Shown here one piece after another: positions 15,801 to 24,232 of a stretch of 64,000 bases of DNA. Within the stretch, counting starts at the first letter, position 1. Every line of letters begins with the position of its first letter. The stretch spans positions 806,001-870,000 of the forward strand of contig NZ_WHUF01000002.1 of assembly GCF_009380165.1 (NCBI RefSeq). Direction: 5' to 3'. Source of the stretch: Rugamonas rivuli (lineage in GTDB: Bacteria > Pseudomonadota > Gammaproteobacteria > Burkholderiales > Burkholderiaceae_D). Position numbers and translations under genes: made by a program. Below the pieces are notes generated by a model. It had not been told where the DNA came from. It saw only the letters and a list, made by a program, of their open reading frames with translations, and ran no database searches.

Positions 15801-16982
15801 TCAGCTTCCAGCCTGGCTGGCGGCCAGGCGCCACAGCGACGTGACTTCGGCAGCGCGGGCGGCGTGCAGCGGGTCGGTGGCGTCGGCGGCGCGCGGATGG
15901 GTAGGGCGCACGTCCTGGCGGTCGATGACTTTCAGGCCGGCGGCGGCGATCCATTCCATCAGCTCTTCGCGTGGACGCAGGCCCAGGTGCTCGGCCAGGT
16001 CCGACAGAATCAGCCAGCCTTCGCCCCCCGGCGTCAGGTGGGCCGACAGGCCGGCCAGGAAACCGCGCAGCATGCGGCTGTCCGGATCGTAGACCGCGTA
16101 TTCAATCGGCGAACTCGGACGCGCAGGCACCCACGGCGGATTACACACCACCAGCGGCGCGCGGCCTTCCGGGAACAGGTCCGCTTCCAGCAGTTCGACC
16201 TGGCCGTCCAGGTCCAGCCGCGCCAGGTTCTCGCGTGCGCAGCTCAACGCCCGCTGATCCTGGTCGGTGGCGACGATGCGCGCCACGCCGCGCTTGGCCA
16301 GCACCGCCGACAGCACGCCGGTACCGGCGCCGATGTCATAGGCCAGCTTGACGCCCGAAGGCAGCGGCGCATTCGCCACCAGTTCCACATACTCTCCGCG
16401 CACCGGCGAGAACACGCCGTAGTGCGGGTGGATGCGCGCGTCCAGCGCCGGGATCTCCACCCCGGTGCGGCGCCACTCGTGCGCGCCGATCAGGCCAAGC
16501 AGCTCGCGCAGCGAGGCGATGAACGGTTCTTCGAAGCGGCCGTATGCCTCGTTGCAGGCCAGCTGCACGTCCGGCGCGCGGCGCAGCGGGATTTCGTAGC
16601 CGGCGTCGAATGGAATCAGCAGCATCGCCAGCGTGCGCGCCCGCTGCGATTGCGCCTGGCGATGCAGGTGGAAGGCTTCGGTCGCCGTTGCAGGCACTTT
16701 GGCCGGCTTGGCTTTCTTCGACGGCTTGCCCTTGTGGTCCGCGCGGCGTGCCAGCGCTTGCAGCAGTTGGCGGGCGTTCTGGAAATCGCCGCGCCACAGC
16801 AGCGCCGTGCCTTCGCAGGCCAGGCGGTAGGCTACGTCCGCATTGGTGGTGTCGTCGGCGATGACGACGCGCTTAGGCGGCGGCATGCCCGCTTCGGAGC
16901 GCCAGCGCGCGGCGCACTGCACGCCGTTCTCCTCCCAGTGGATCTGTTGCGGCGTAGGGGAGGTGGTGATTTGTGCGGACAT
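15801..16982 (-). CDS. Class I SAM-dependent methyltransferase with an NPPW motif
   Basis: This 393-residue protein has a SAM-binding motif (AYDIGAGTGVLSAVLA), an acidic ribose-binding residue (ATDQDQ) and the catalytic NPPW. The last motif is shared by enzymes that methylate glutamine or adenine amide/amino groups, such as PrmC and N6-adenine methylases. The first 180 residues are a separate domain without a known match, with a Lys/Pro-rich stretch in the middle. I chose the ATG at 16982. The target is not known. It converges on the lipoprotein gene with two bases between stops. Confidence 0.82.
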   Translation of the reverse strand: MSAQITTSPTPQQIHWEENGVQCAARWRSEAGMPPPKRVVIADDTTNADVAYRLACEGTALLWRGDFQNARQLLQALARRADHKGKPSKKAKPAKVPATATEAFHLHRQAQSQRARTLAMLLIPFDAGYEIPLRRAPDVQLACNEAYGRFEEPFIASLRELLGLIGAHEWRRTGVEIPALDARIHPHYGVFSPVRGEYVELVANAPLPSGVKLAYDIGAGTGVLSAVLAKRGVARIVATDQDQRALSCARENLARLDLDGQVELLEADLFPEGRAPLVVCNPPWVPARPSSPIEYAVYDPDSRMLRGFLAGLSAHLTPGGEGWLILSDLAEHLGLRPREELMEWIAAAGLKVIDRQDVRPTHPRAADATDPLHAARAAEVTSLWRLAASQAGS

Positions 16983-17025
16983 GTCGGGGCAATCGGTAGG
17001 TGTAATAAGCTGAATGGACCAACAC

Positions 17026-17066
17026 AAAAAACGCCGGGGATGGTGTCCATCCCTGCCGGCGTTTTT
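17026..17066 (-). terminator. Rho-independent terminator after the 17096-18031 gene
   Basis: An inverted repeat (AAAAACGCCGG with GCCGGCGTTTTT, plus an inner GGGATGG/CCATCCC pair) is followed by T residues in the minus direction. It lies about 30 bases after the stop codon at 17096 and closes that small gene group. Confidence 0.8.
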
Positions 17067-17095
17067 GGTGCTGCGGTGCTTATTATACTTGGCGC

Positions 17096-18031
17096 TTAGC
17101 TTGTCGCGTCTTTGGCGCCCGGTGCGAGCGAGATCGGATCGTCGGCCGGCGCGGGCGTCGCGCTGGTTCCGGCGTTGGTTCCAGCACTGGTGCCAGCCTC
17201 CGGCGCAGCGGTCTGCGAACCGTAAGCGTCGGCGATCGACTTGGCCTTGTCGGCGGCGGTCGGTGCGGTGTAGGTGTTGGTGTCCTTGCTGTCGACCAGG
17301 TTGAGCAGGCGCAGCGACAGGCTGCGCAGGGTGTTGCGGTCGATGCCGTCGCTGGTCTGGCTTGCCGAGCTGTCGCCGGTCGACAGCGCCGATTGCAGGT
17401 CGCGGCCTATCAGTTTGAACAGGTCGGCCAGCGTGCCCGGGAAGTCGATGTTCGGCACCTGCACGGTCGGCAGGTTCTCGGTGCTGGCGCCGTTGCTCGC
17501 CACCGGACGCTTGGCGGCGGCTTCGTTGGCCTTGTCGCTGCTGGTGGACGTGGTCTGGCTTGCGGCGCCGCTCAATTCGGCGTTGTACTGGACTTCCACT
17601 TCAAAATCGAATTTGCGGCCGTCGGCGGTGGTGATCGTGCCCTTGCCGATGAAGTGCGAGCTGTCGGTCAGCTGGAAGGCGGCGGCGTCGCTGCTGCCCT
17701 TAGGCCCGGAGCTGTGCTCCACGCCGACGGCGAGGGTGGACGAGGTATCCAGGCTGGCCGAGTTGAAATCGATGACCGCACCCTTGGCGGCGTCGCCGAA
17801 CAGCGATTTGGCGAAGCTGCCCAGGAAATCCTGTGCGAAGTCGATGGTCGCATTGCCGACCGAAGCCACGTGCTTTTCCAGGCCGTCGTTGGACAGTGAA
17901 ATCGGCGAGGAATCGACCGGTTTCACCTGTCTGGCGGCGGAAGTGCCGGCAGTCTTGCCATCGTTAAGCGGGTTGGCGCCGTAGAGGGACGCCGGCAAGG
18001 TGCGGGCGCCGAGAGCAGGTAGGATAGACAT
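17096..18031 (-). CDS. Uncharacterised protein beside an SprA-related gene
   Basis: This 311-residue protein is not recognised. It has no signal peptide. The N-terminal third is polar, with SPISLSNDGLEKHV. The centre holds a patterned beta region (HFIGKGTITTADGRKF, then FEVEVQY), and the C terminus is low-complexity Ala/Thr/Pro. Such architecture is common in secreted or flagella-associated proteins of this family, but nothing here proves it. It is followed by a good terminator and preceded by two small genes on the same strand, including the SprA-related protein at 18360-18980. The start is the ATG at 18031. Confidence 0.75.
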   Translation of the reverse strand: MSILPALGARTLPASLYGANPLNDGKTAGTSAARQVKPVDSSPISLSNDGLEKHVASVGNATIDFAQDFLGSFAKSLFGDAAKGAVIDFNSASLDTSSTLAVGVEHSSGPKGSSDAAAFQLTDSSHFIGKGTITTADGRKFDFEVEVQYNAELSGAASQTTSTSSDKANEAAAKRPVASNGASTENLPTVQVPNIDFPGTLADLFKLIGRDLQSALSTGDSSASQTSDGIDRNTLRSLSLRLLNLVDSKDTNTYTAPTAADKAKSIADAYGSQTAAPEAGTSAGTNAGTSATPAPADDPISLAPGAKDATS

Positions 18032-18108
18032 GGCAGGTTCCAGCGGATTCGGTTTGATAATACTTCTATAACGGTCCCCCGGCCGATTTCTTGAGGGTGC
18101 CGCAAAGA

Positions 18109-18318
18109 TTAATGGTGATGGGTCCAGCCTTCCGGGGCTGCCAGGTAGGAAGCGACGGCGTCTTTCTGGCCGATGGCGTGGTGTTTGACTTCGCCGCAGG
18201 CGCAAATACCCAGGTAAGGCTGGATGTGCGAGCAGGCCGATACTTTTTGCAGGCGGACCTGCACGGCTTTGGCGCATTTGGCGCATTTGAAGGTCAGGGT
18301 GCGTGGTGCTTTTAACAT
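18109..18318 (-). CDS. Small zinc-ribbon-like protein
   Basis: This 69-residue protein has FKCAKCAKAVQV near its N terminus, then a central SACSH and ICACGEVKHH. The arrangement of CxxC and CxC groups with nearby histidines suggests one zinc site. The protein ends in three histidines. The start at 18318 has AAAGAG upstream. The reading frame stays open well upstream across the SprA-related gene, but that part is an out-of-frame shadow. It lies between two genes of the same strand. The role is unknown. Confidence 0.72.
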   Translation of the reverse strand: MLKAPRTLTFKCAKCAKAVQVRLQKVSACSHIQPYLGICACGEVKHHAIGQKDAVASYLAAPEGWTHHH

Positions 18319-18359
18319 GGTTGCTCTTTGAGTGGCTTGCAAAGGCGGGATTCTAACAT

Positions 18360-18980
18360 TCAGGCGTAGATATCCAGCTTGGGCGGCACCAGCGGCGCCA
18401 CTTCGTAGGTGCGCCGGACCTTGGCGGCGTCGCCTGCTACAGGCGCCGACCCCTGAGTGCGCGCCGTGGCCTGTTCCACCTGCTGCGTCGCCAGTTCGGC
18501 GCGGGCTTGCAGTTCCAGCTGCTGCGCCTGGGCCGCCACGGCGCGGTCTGCGCCGGAGGGATCGGCCGGGGCCAGCGCCGCGGCCTGGATCGTGTGGGCG
18601 CGTTCGATGGTTTCCTGTGGCGTGCGGCCTGGCGATGTATCGATATGCACCTCGCCGCCGATGGCGTAGTCGACGCCATTCGGGCCGCGCTGGTAGGTGT
18701 AGGAGGCGCCGGACGTGGCCAGGCCGCCGGCGGTGGCCAGGTGTGCCTGCTCGTGCTGGCGCACCTCGGTGTCGCGGGCTTTGAGCTGGGCGACCAGGGC
18801 CAGCGCTTCCGGCGTCAGGTTGGTGGCCGAATCGCTGCCGGAGAAATTGGTGTTGGGGGATGAAGCGGTCGACGCGGAGGCCGGCCCCGCAGGCGTCGCC
18901 GACGACGCAACCTGCACCGGAGGCGTTGCACGCGCCGGTGGCTGGCTGGCGGAACTCGGTGCTATGGCGCCTATGCTCAT
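18360..18980 (-). CDS. SprA-related putative metalloprotease
   Basis: This 206-residue protein contains QHEQAHLATAG (His76, Glu77, His80), the HExxH zinc motif of the SprA-related family, followed by YTYQRGPNGVDYAIGGEV. Before it come about 65 low-complexity residues rich in Ala, Ser and Pro. There is no clear signal peptide. The family is annotated as putative metalloprotease, but activity has not been shown to my knowledge. Its neighbours are the zinc-ribbon-like protein and the 311-residue unknown protein, all on the same strand, so the three may act together. Confidence 0.82.
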   Translation of the reverse strand: MSIGAIAPSSASQPPARATPPVQVASSATPAGPASASTASSPNTNFSGSDSATNLTPEALALVAQLKARDTEVRQHEQAHLATAGGLATSGASYTYQRGPNGVDYAIGGEVHIDTSPGRTPQETIERAHTIQAAALAPADPSGADRAVAAQAQQLELQARAELATQQVEQATARTQGSAPVAGDAAKVRRTYEVAPLVPPKLDIYA

Positions 18981-19126
18981 GGTGGTGTGCGCTGCCTCCT
19001 GCTCGTCTCAATGATAGCAAATCTGTAGCAAATGGTTGCAAATTCGCAGACGCCTGCCGGTCAACTGGCGGGTCTGGCCCGCGTTGAAGGTCTCAGGGAT
19101 CGTTCTTCCACCAAAGAGGCAAGGCC

Positions 19127-19282
19127 ATGGACCAAAAGAAGCAACCGAGCAAAGAATCAGTGCGGCAGTGGTTGCAGACGCAGATCGCGGAACGGCGCCC
19201 ACCGCCGGATGCTGAGCAAATCCGCCGCGAACTGGGGTGGGAGATGCTGAAGATGGAACGCAAGGACCGTACTACTCGCTGA
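19127..19282 (+). CDS. Short conserved-looking hypothetical protein
   Basis: This 51-residue open frame starts with ATG after a strong AAAGAGG ribosome site. It encodes a charged, probably helical product (VRQWLQTQIAERRPPPDAEQ, then RRELGWEMLK) and ends in TGA. It overlaps the convergent hydrolase gene by 11 bases. The ribosome site and helical pattern support a real gene. No known function. Confidence 0.6.
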   Translation: MDQKKQPSKESVRQWLQTQIAERRPPPDAEQIRRELGWEMLKMERKDRTTR

Positions 19283-20423
19283 CCGTGGCGATCAAGGTGT
19301 GCAGCAGCTGGTTGACCTTCGCGCCCATCGCGTCCGACCCGTAGTCGCCGGCGGTAATCACCACCGTCAGGTCCAGCTCCGGCACGATGAAGATGCGCTG
19401 GCCGCCGTTGCCGAAGGCGGCGCTCCACGGCGTGCGCCGGCCGTGCCAGGCCGCCGTGCCGTCCCACCACTGATAGCCGTAATGCAGTTCGTCCGGCTGA
19501 TTACCCGGACTGCGGAAGCCCACGCTCAGGCGCGGCTTGAGTGATTCGTCCACCCATTCCTCGGCCACGATCTGCTGGCCGTTCCAGCGGCCGCGGTTGA
19601 GCATCAGCCGTCCGATCTTGGCCATGTCGCGCGGACGCAGGCGCAGTCCGGCGAACGGCGCCGGCCGGCCGCGCAGGTCCGTCACCCATTCCCACTGCAC
19701 GATGCCCAGCGGTTCGAACAGCTCCTTGCGCGCGACCTCAAGCCACGGCTGGCCGCTGACGCGGGTGACGATATCGGCCAGGATGGTGGTGCCGCCGCCG
19801 TTGTAGTTCCAGACGGTGCCGGGCGGCGCCACCACAGGGCGCTCCAGCACGTAGCGCAGCTGGTCGGCCTTCCAGAACAGGCGCAGTTCGTTGTTGGGCT
19901 GCGCGCCTTCATCCCATTTCCAGCCGCCGCTCATGGTCAGCAGGTGTTCGAGGTGGATGGCGTTCAGCTGCGGCGAGCGCAGGTCGTGGTATTCGGGGTA
20001 GTAGTCCAGCACCGGCGTGGTGAGCGCGGCGATTTTGCCGTGCTGCTTCTCGATGCCGACCAGCAGGCTGATGACGCTCTTGCCGATCGAGCGCACGTCG
20101 TGCAGCGTGTCCGGGCCGAATTCCACCGTCGGCGCGAACGGCGGCCACACGCCCAGCCCGCGCCGGATCGAGTGGTCCTTGCCGCTGCGGTACATCTCCG
20201 CCACCAGCTTGCCGTGGCGTTCGACGATGATGCCGTGGATGTTGTCCTTGCCCTGCGCCAGCGCGGTCAGCGTGACGCACAGCGCATTGGCGTTGAAGCC
20301 CGATGCTTCGGGTGCGGCGAGTTCCCAGCCGTCCGCCTGCTTGAACGGCGCGGCGCAGGTCGCCGCGTGCGCCACCGGCATGGTCAGGGACAGGCAGAAG
20401 CACAGACGAAGCAGCAGTTTCAT
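19272..20423 (-). CDS. Serine hydrolase of the beta-lactamase (class C) fold
   Basis: This 383-residue protein has a signal peptide (ending MPVAHA) and the nucleophile motif SIGK (Ser-x-x-Lys) after DVRSIG. It also has the Tyr-x-Asn motif in WNYNGGG and a later HYGYQWWDG region in place of the classical Lys-Thr-Gly. The family contains esterases and peptidases as well as beta-lactamases. A periplasmic esterase or peptidase is more likely than antibiotic resistance because the Lys-Thr-Gly is missing. It stands alone between a short convergent gene and sbcC. Confidence 0.88.
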   Translation of the reverse strand: MKLLLRLCFCLSLTMPVAHAATCAAPFKQADGWELAAPEASGFNANALCVTLTALAQGKDNIHGIIVERHGKLVAEMYRSGKDHSIRRGLGVWPPFAPTVEFGPDTLHDVRSIGKSVISLLVGIEKQHGKIAALTTPVLDYYPEYHDLRSPQLNAIHLEHLLTMSGGWKWDEGAQPNNELRLFWKADQLRYVLERPVVAPPGTVWNYNGGGTTILADIVTRVSGQPWLEVARKELFEPLGIVQWEWVTDLRGRPAPFAGLRLRPRDMAKIGRLMLNRGRWNGQQIVAEEWVDESLKPRLSVGFRSPGNQPDELHYGYQWWDGTAAWHGRRTPWSAAFGNGGQRIFIVPELDLTVVITAGDYGSDAMGAKVNQLLHTLIATVSE

Positions 20424-20455
20424 GGGCCGACCTGGATTGGCAATAAAGCACTATT

Positions 20456-23400
20456 CTACTGCACTGTGACCGTGCTCTTGCCGCCCGCTGAAGGCTGGAC
20501 CAATATTTTGACGGCGATCCGCTCCGTCATCTCCTGCACGTGCGAGATGACGCCGACTTTGCGGCCCATTGCTTGCAGGCCGTCCAGCGCGTCCATCGCC
20601 ACGCGCAGGGTCTCGGCGTCCAGGCTGCCGAAGCCTTCGTCGATGAACAGCGATTCCACGCGCACGCGGTTGGACGACAGCGAGGCCAGTCCCAGCGCCA
20701 GCGCCAGCGAGACCAGGAACGATTCGCCGCCGGACAGCGAGTGCACCGAGCGCATCTCGCCGCCCATGTCCTGGTCGCGCACCAGCAGCGCCAGTGATGG
20801 TGCGGCCGGGTTGTCGATGCGTTCGAGCTGGTAGCGGCGCGAGAGGTGGTTGAGGTGGGCGTTGGCATAACCCAGCAGGACGTCCAGCGTGAACTGCTGG
20901 GCGTAGTTGCGGAACTTCTTGCCGTCGGCCGAGCCTATCAGGTCGCTCATGCGCGCCCAGCGCTGTTCGATTGCTTCCTGGCGCTCGATCTCGGCCAGCA
21001 TGGCTTGCGATTGGCGGCGTTTGGCGTCGTCCTGCGCCAGCGAGAGCTGCAGGGAGGTGGCAGTGTCGTGGGCGGTTTTGCGTTCGGCCATCAGCGTGTT
21101 CAGGGCGGCGGCCAGCAGGGCGATCGGCGACTGGGCGTCGGGCTCCTCGCTGCGGGCGGGAGGCGCGGACAGCTGGTGCTGTTCGCGTTGGCGCTGGCGT
21201 TCCTTGAGCACTGCGGCGGCGTTGTCGGCGGCGCGGTCGATGGTTAGCAGCGCGGCGCGTTCGGCATCGATGTCGTCGGCCGAATGCGCCAGCAGCAGGT
21301 GCAGGTGATCGATATCGCGCAGGCCAGCATCGGGCTGGCGCTGCTGGAAGGCCGCGACCCAATCCGACAGCGCGGCCGCCGCCGTGGACGACGCACCGTG
21401 CAGAGCCACCAGCCGTTGCGCGGCCTGGGCCAGCGCCTCGTCTGCGCGAACTCGAGCCTGGGCCGCCTGCTGCGCGGCAGTCTGCAACCCTGCCAACCGT
21501 TCCCTGGCCGCGTCGATGGCGGCGATAAGCGCCGCTTCGATATCGCGCACTTCCTTGCCGTTCCACAGCGCCATGCGCTGCTGCTGCATGTCCTTGAGCG
21601 CGGCGTCCGCGCTGCTGTAGGCCACGCGGGCGTTGACGGCGTCCATGCCGGCCTTGGCCTGCGCCTCGCCCAGCGCCTTGACTTCCACATCGATGGTGGC
21701 AATGACGGCGGCGCGTTCGTCATGCGCTGCGCGCTGCGCCAGCCATTGCCTGCTTTCGGCCTGGCGGGCTTCGTGGAAACGCGCGGGGCCGGCCTTCCAG
21801 TCGTCCTTCCACTCCTCGCTTGGCATGTCGCCGCCACTGAAGGCCGGGTCCAGATCGGCAAGCAGGGCGCCCAGCGTTAGCGCGACTTCGATGCGCTGGT
21901 CGTCGAGCGCCTTGTGTTCAGCATTGGCTTGCGCCAGCGCGGTCTGCGCGTGCGAGGCCGCGCTTTGCAAACGCGTATGCTCGGCCGCCGCCACATCGCA
22001 CGCCGATTGCGCCTGGTCGCGGGCGATGCGGGCGGCGTACAGCGCTCCTTCCTGCCGCTCGATGGAGTGCAGCGCATCGCGCACCTGTTCCAGTTGGTCG
22101 ACGAACCAGCCGGTGCGCTCCGGCTCGGGCGGCAGCGCCGACGGCAGCGATGCCGATTGCCACGCAGCGGCGACGCGTTCCAGCGCCTGCGCTACCGTAC
22201 GGCCCTCGGCGGCCAGCGCGTTCAGTTGTTCCAGGCTAGCCTGCTCGGTGGCGCGCTGCGCAGCCTGGCGATTGACGTTGGCCTCCATCCGCTGCCGGCA
22301 AGCGGCGACGTCGGCCTGCAACTCGGCCAGCAACGCGTGCAAGCCGCCGTCGTCCTGCCGGTACGGATGCTCCTGCGATCCGCAGACCGGGCAGGGCGTA
22401 CCGTCTTCCAGCGCGGCCCGCAGCGTTTCCACGTTCTTGGCGCAAGCGGCTTCCGCCAGCTTCAGCGAACGTTCGGCCTGCGAGAAGGTCGCCAGGATGC
22501 CGACGCCTTCCTGCTGGGCCGCCTGCAACTGCAACTCGGCCGCAGCCACGGCCTGCCGCAGCTGCGCGGACTGGGTTTCGATATGTGCATGGCGGCTCTG
22601 GCGCGCATCGAGCTCGATCCAGAGTTTTTCAGTTGTAGCCAACTGATCGCGACGCTGCTCCAGATCGCGGCGCGATGCCTGCAACTGCTCGGCCGGAAGG
22701 GCCGCCAGCACGCGCACCGCTTCCTGGCGCTGCGCTTCCAGCGTTTGCAGCGCGGCGCCGGATGCGGCCAGCTTGGCGCTGGCCTCCGCCTCGTCGTCGC
22801 GGTGCGCATTCGCGTTGCGCTGGACGCGGGCCAGTGCGGTGTTGAGCTTCTCGGCTTGCGCGGCGGCTTGGCCGGCCTGCACGAACAGCACATCCCAGCG
22901 CTCCCACGATTGCGCCATCGTTTGCCATTGCTTGTGCTGCGCCAGCCAGGCGACGCCGGCTTCATGCTGCGCACCGAGGCGTTTGCGCTCGTCCTGACGC
23001 TCTTGCAGCGCGGCGCGGGCGACGGCGTCGGCCTGGTCGGCCAGCTCGCACGCGGCGGCGGCTTGGCGATAGGCGGGCAGCATGGCTTCGATGCGGGCGT
23101 CCAGCGCCTTGGCCTGATCCAGTCGCGGTGCGGCGGTGCGCTGGGCGGATTCCGCTTCCCGCACCTGCGTCGCTGCCTGCGCCTGCGCCGTCATAGCGAG
23201 TTCCAATGCCTGCGCCGCCATGGCCGCATCCTGCGTACCGGCCGTGATGGTGGCCTGCGTGGCGGCGATGTCGGCAGCGATGCGGCGGATATCTTCGGCC
23301 AGCGGACGCGCCGGCTGCACGGCGGCGATGCCTGCCAACGCGGTGCGGCGTGGCGCGGCCGCCTCCACATCGGCGATGGCGGCCTGGCTGGCTTGCTGCG

Positions 23401-24232
23401 CCAGTTGTTCGTCCTCGGCCAGCTTCTCGGCCTGCTTGTGCCAGCGCAGTTCCTGCTCCAGCTCCGCCTTGTGCTGCTCCAGCGCCTGCAACGCGGCCGC
23501 TGCGGCGGCGCTTTGCGTTTCCAGCTCGCCGCGCTGCTCAAGGCTCAGCGGCTTCTGGTCGGCCAGGCGGGCGTTCAGGTTCTGCAAGGCCGCCTGTTCC
23601 AGCTTGGCGCGCTCGAAGGCCCGCATCGAAATCTCGGTGTAGACGGTACTGCCGGTCAGCGTCTCCAGCAGTTCGCCGCGCTCGTTGTCCTCGGATTTGA
23701 GGAAGGCCGAGAACTCGTTCTGCGCCAGCAGAACGGCCCGCGTGAACTGCTCGAACGACAGGCCGATGCGCTTCTCGATCTCCACTTTGACTTCGGTCTT
23801 GGTGCCGCCTATCGGTTGCAGGGCCGGCAGCAGGTGCAGCGTCATCGCGGTCGGCTGCAACGCGCCTTCGACCTTGGTGCGCGAACGGCGCACGCTCCAA
23901 CGGGCGCGGTAGGACGCGCCGTCGTTGCCGACGAAATCGACCTCCGCATAACCTTCCGCCGTGCCGCGACGCAGCAGCGTGCGCGTGTCCTGGGTGGATA
24001 CGGTCTCCGCGCCCACATCGGACAGATAGCTGCGGCCCGCAACCTTCAACAGGCGCGGCGTGGCGTCGTACAGCGCAAGGCAGAGAGCATCGAGCAGCGT
24101 GCTCTTGCCGGCGCCGGTCGGCCCGCTGATTGCGAACAGGCCGGTGGACGCCAGCGGCTCCTGCTCGAAGTCCACGCCGAATTCGCCCGCCAGCGAGGCC
24201 AGGTTCTTACCACCGATTCTCAGGATTCTCAT
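20456..24232 (-). CDS. sbcC: SbcC, ATPase subunit of the SbcCD nuclease
   Basis: This 1258-residue SMC/Rad50-type ATPase works with SbcD to cut DNA hairpins and blocked ends. Walker A (GPTGAGKST) lies at residues 37-45. Two long Ala/Glu/Gln-rich coiled coils flank the zinc hook Cys614-Pro-Val-Cys617. The C-terminal lobe holds the signature LSGGESF and the Walker B (FIDEGFGSLD). Length and order match the family (E. coli is 1048 residues; this one has longer coils). The start codon overlaps the sbcD stop by four bases, so the two subunits are co-translated. Confidence 0.96.
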   Translation of the reverse strand: MRILRIGGKNLASLAGEFGVDFEQEPLASTGLFAISGPTGAGKSTLLDALCLALYDATPRLLKVAGRSYLSDVGAETVSTQDTRTLLRRGTAEGYAEVDFVGNDGASYRARWSVRRSRTKVEGALQPTAMTLHLLPALQPIGGTKTEVKVEIEKRIGLSFEQFTRAVLLAQNEFSAFLKSEDNERGELLETLTGSTVYTEISMRAFERAKLEQAALQNLNARLADQKPLSLEQRGELETQSAAAAAALQALEQHKAELEQELRWHKQAEKLAEDEQLAQQASQAAIADVEAAAPRRTALAGIAAVQPARPLAEDIRRIAADIAATQATITAGTQDAAMAAQALELAMTAQAQAATQVREAESAQRTAAPRLDQAKALDARIEAMLPAYRQAAAACELADQADAVARAALQERQDERKRLGAQHEAGVAWLAQHKQWQTMAQSWERWDVLFVQAGQAAAQAEKLNTALARVQRNANAHRDDEAEASAKLAASGAALQTLEAQRQEAVRVLAALPAEQLQASRRDLEQRRDQLATTEKLWIELDARQSRHAHIETQSAQLRQAVAAAELQLQAAQQEGVGILATFSQAERSLKLAEAACAKNVETLRAALEDGTPCPVCGSQEHPYRQDDGGLHALLAELQADVAACRQRMEANVNRQAAQRATEQASLEQLNALAAEGRTVAQALERVAAAWQSASLPSALPPEPERTGWFVDQLEQVRDALHSIERQEGALYAARIARDQAQSACDVAAAEHTRLQSAASHAQTALAQANAEHKALDDQRIEVALTLGALLADLDPAFSGGDMPSEEWKDDWKAGPARFHEARQAESRQWLAQRAAHDERAAVIATIDVEVKALGEAQAKAGMDAVNARVAYSSADAALKDMQQQRMALWNGKEVRDIEAALIAAIDAARERLAGLQTAAQQAAQARVRADEALAQAAQRLVALHGASSTAAAALSDWVAAFQQRQPDAGLRDIDHLHLLLAHSADDIDAERAALLTIDRAADNAAAVLKERQRQREQHQLSAPPARSEEPDAQSPIALLAAALNTLMAERKTAHDTATSLQLSLAQDDAKRRQSQAMLAEIERQEAIEQRWARMSDLIGSADGKKFRNYAQQFTLDVLLGYANAHLNHLSRRYQLERIDNPAAPSLALLVRDQDMGGEMRSVHSLSGGESFLVSLALALGLASLSSNRVRVESLFIDEGFGSLDAETLRVAMDALDGLQAMGRKVGVISHVQEMTERIAVKILVQPSAGGKSTVTVQ

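Noticed and set aside
19272..20423. Class C beta-lactamase giving antibiotic resistance
   Set aside because: The Lys-Thr-Gly motif is absent; the fold is shared by esterases and peptidases, so resistance is not supported.
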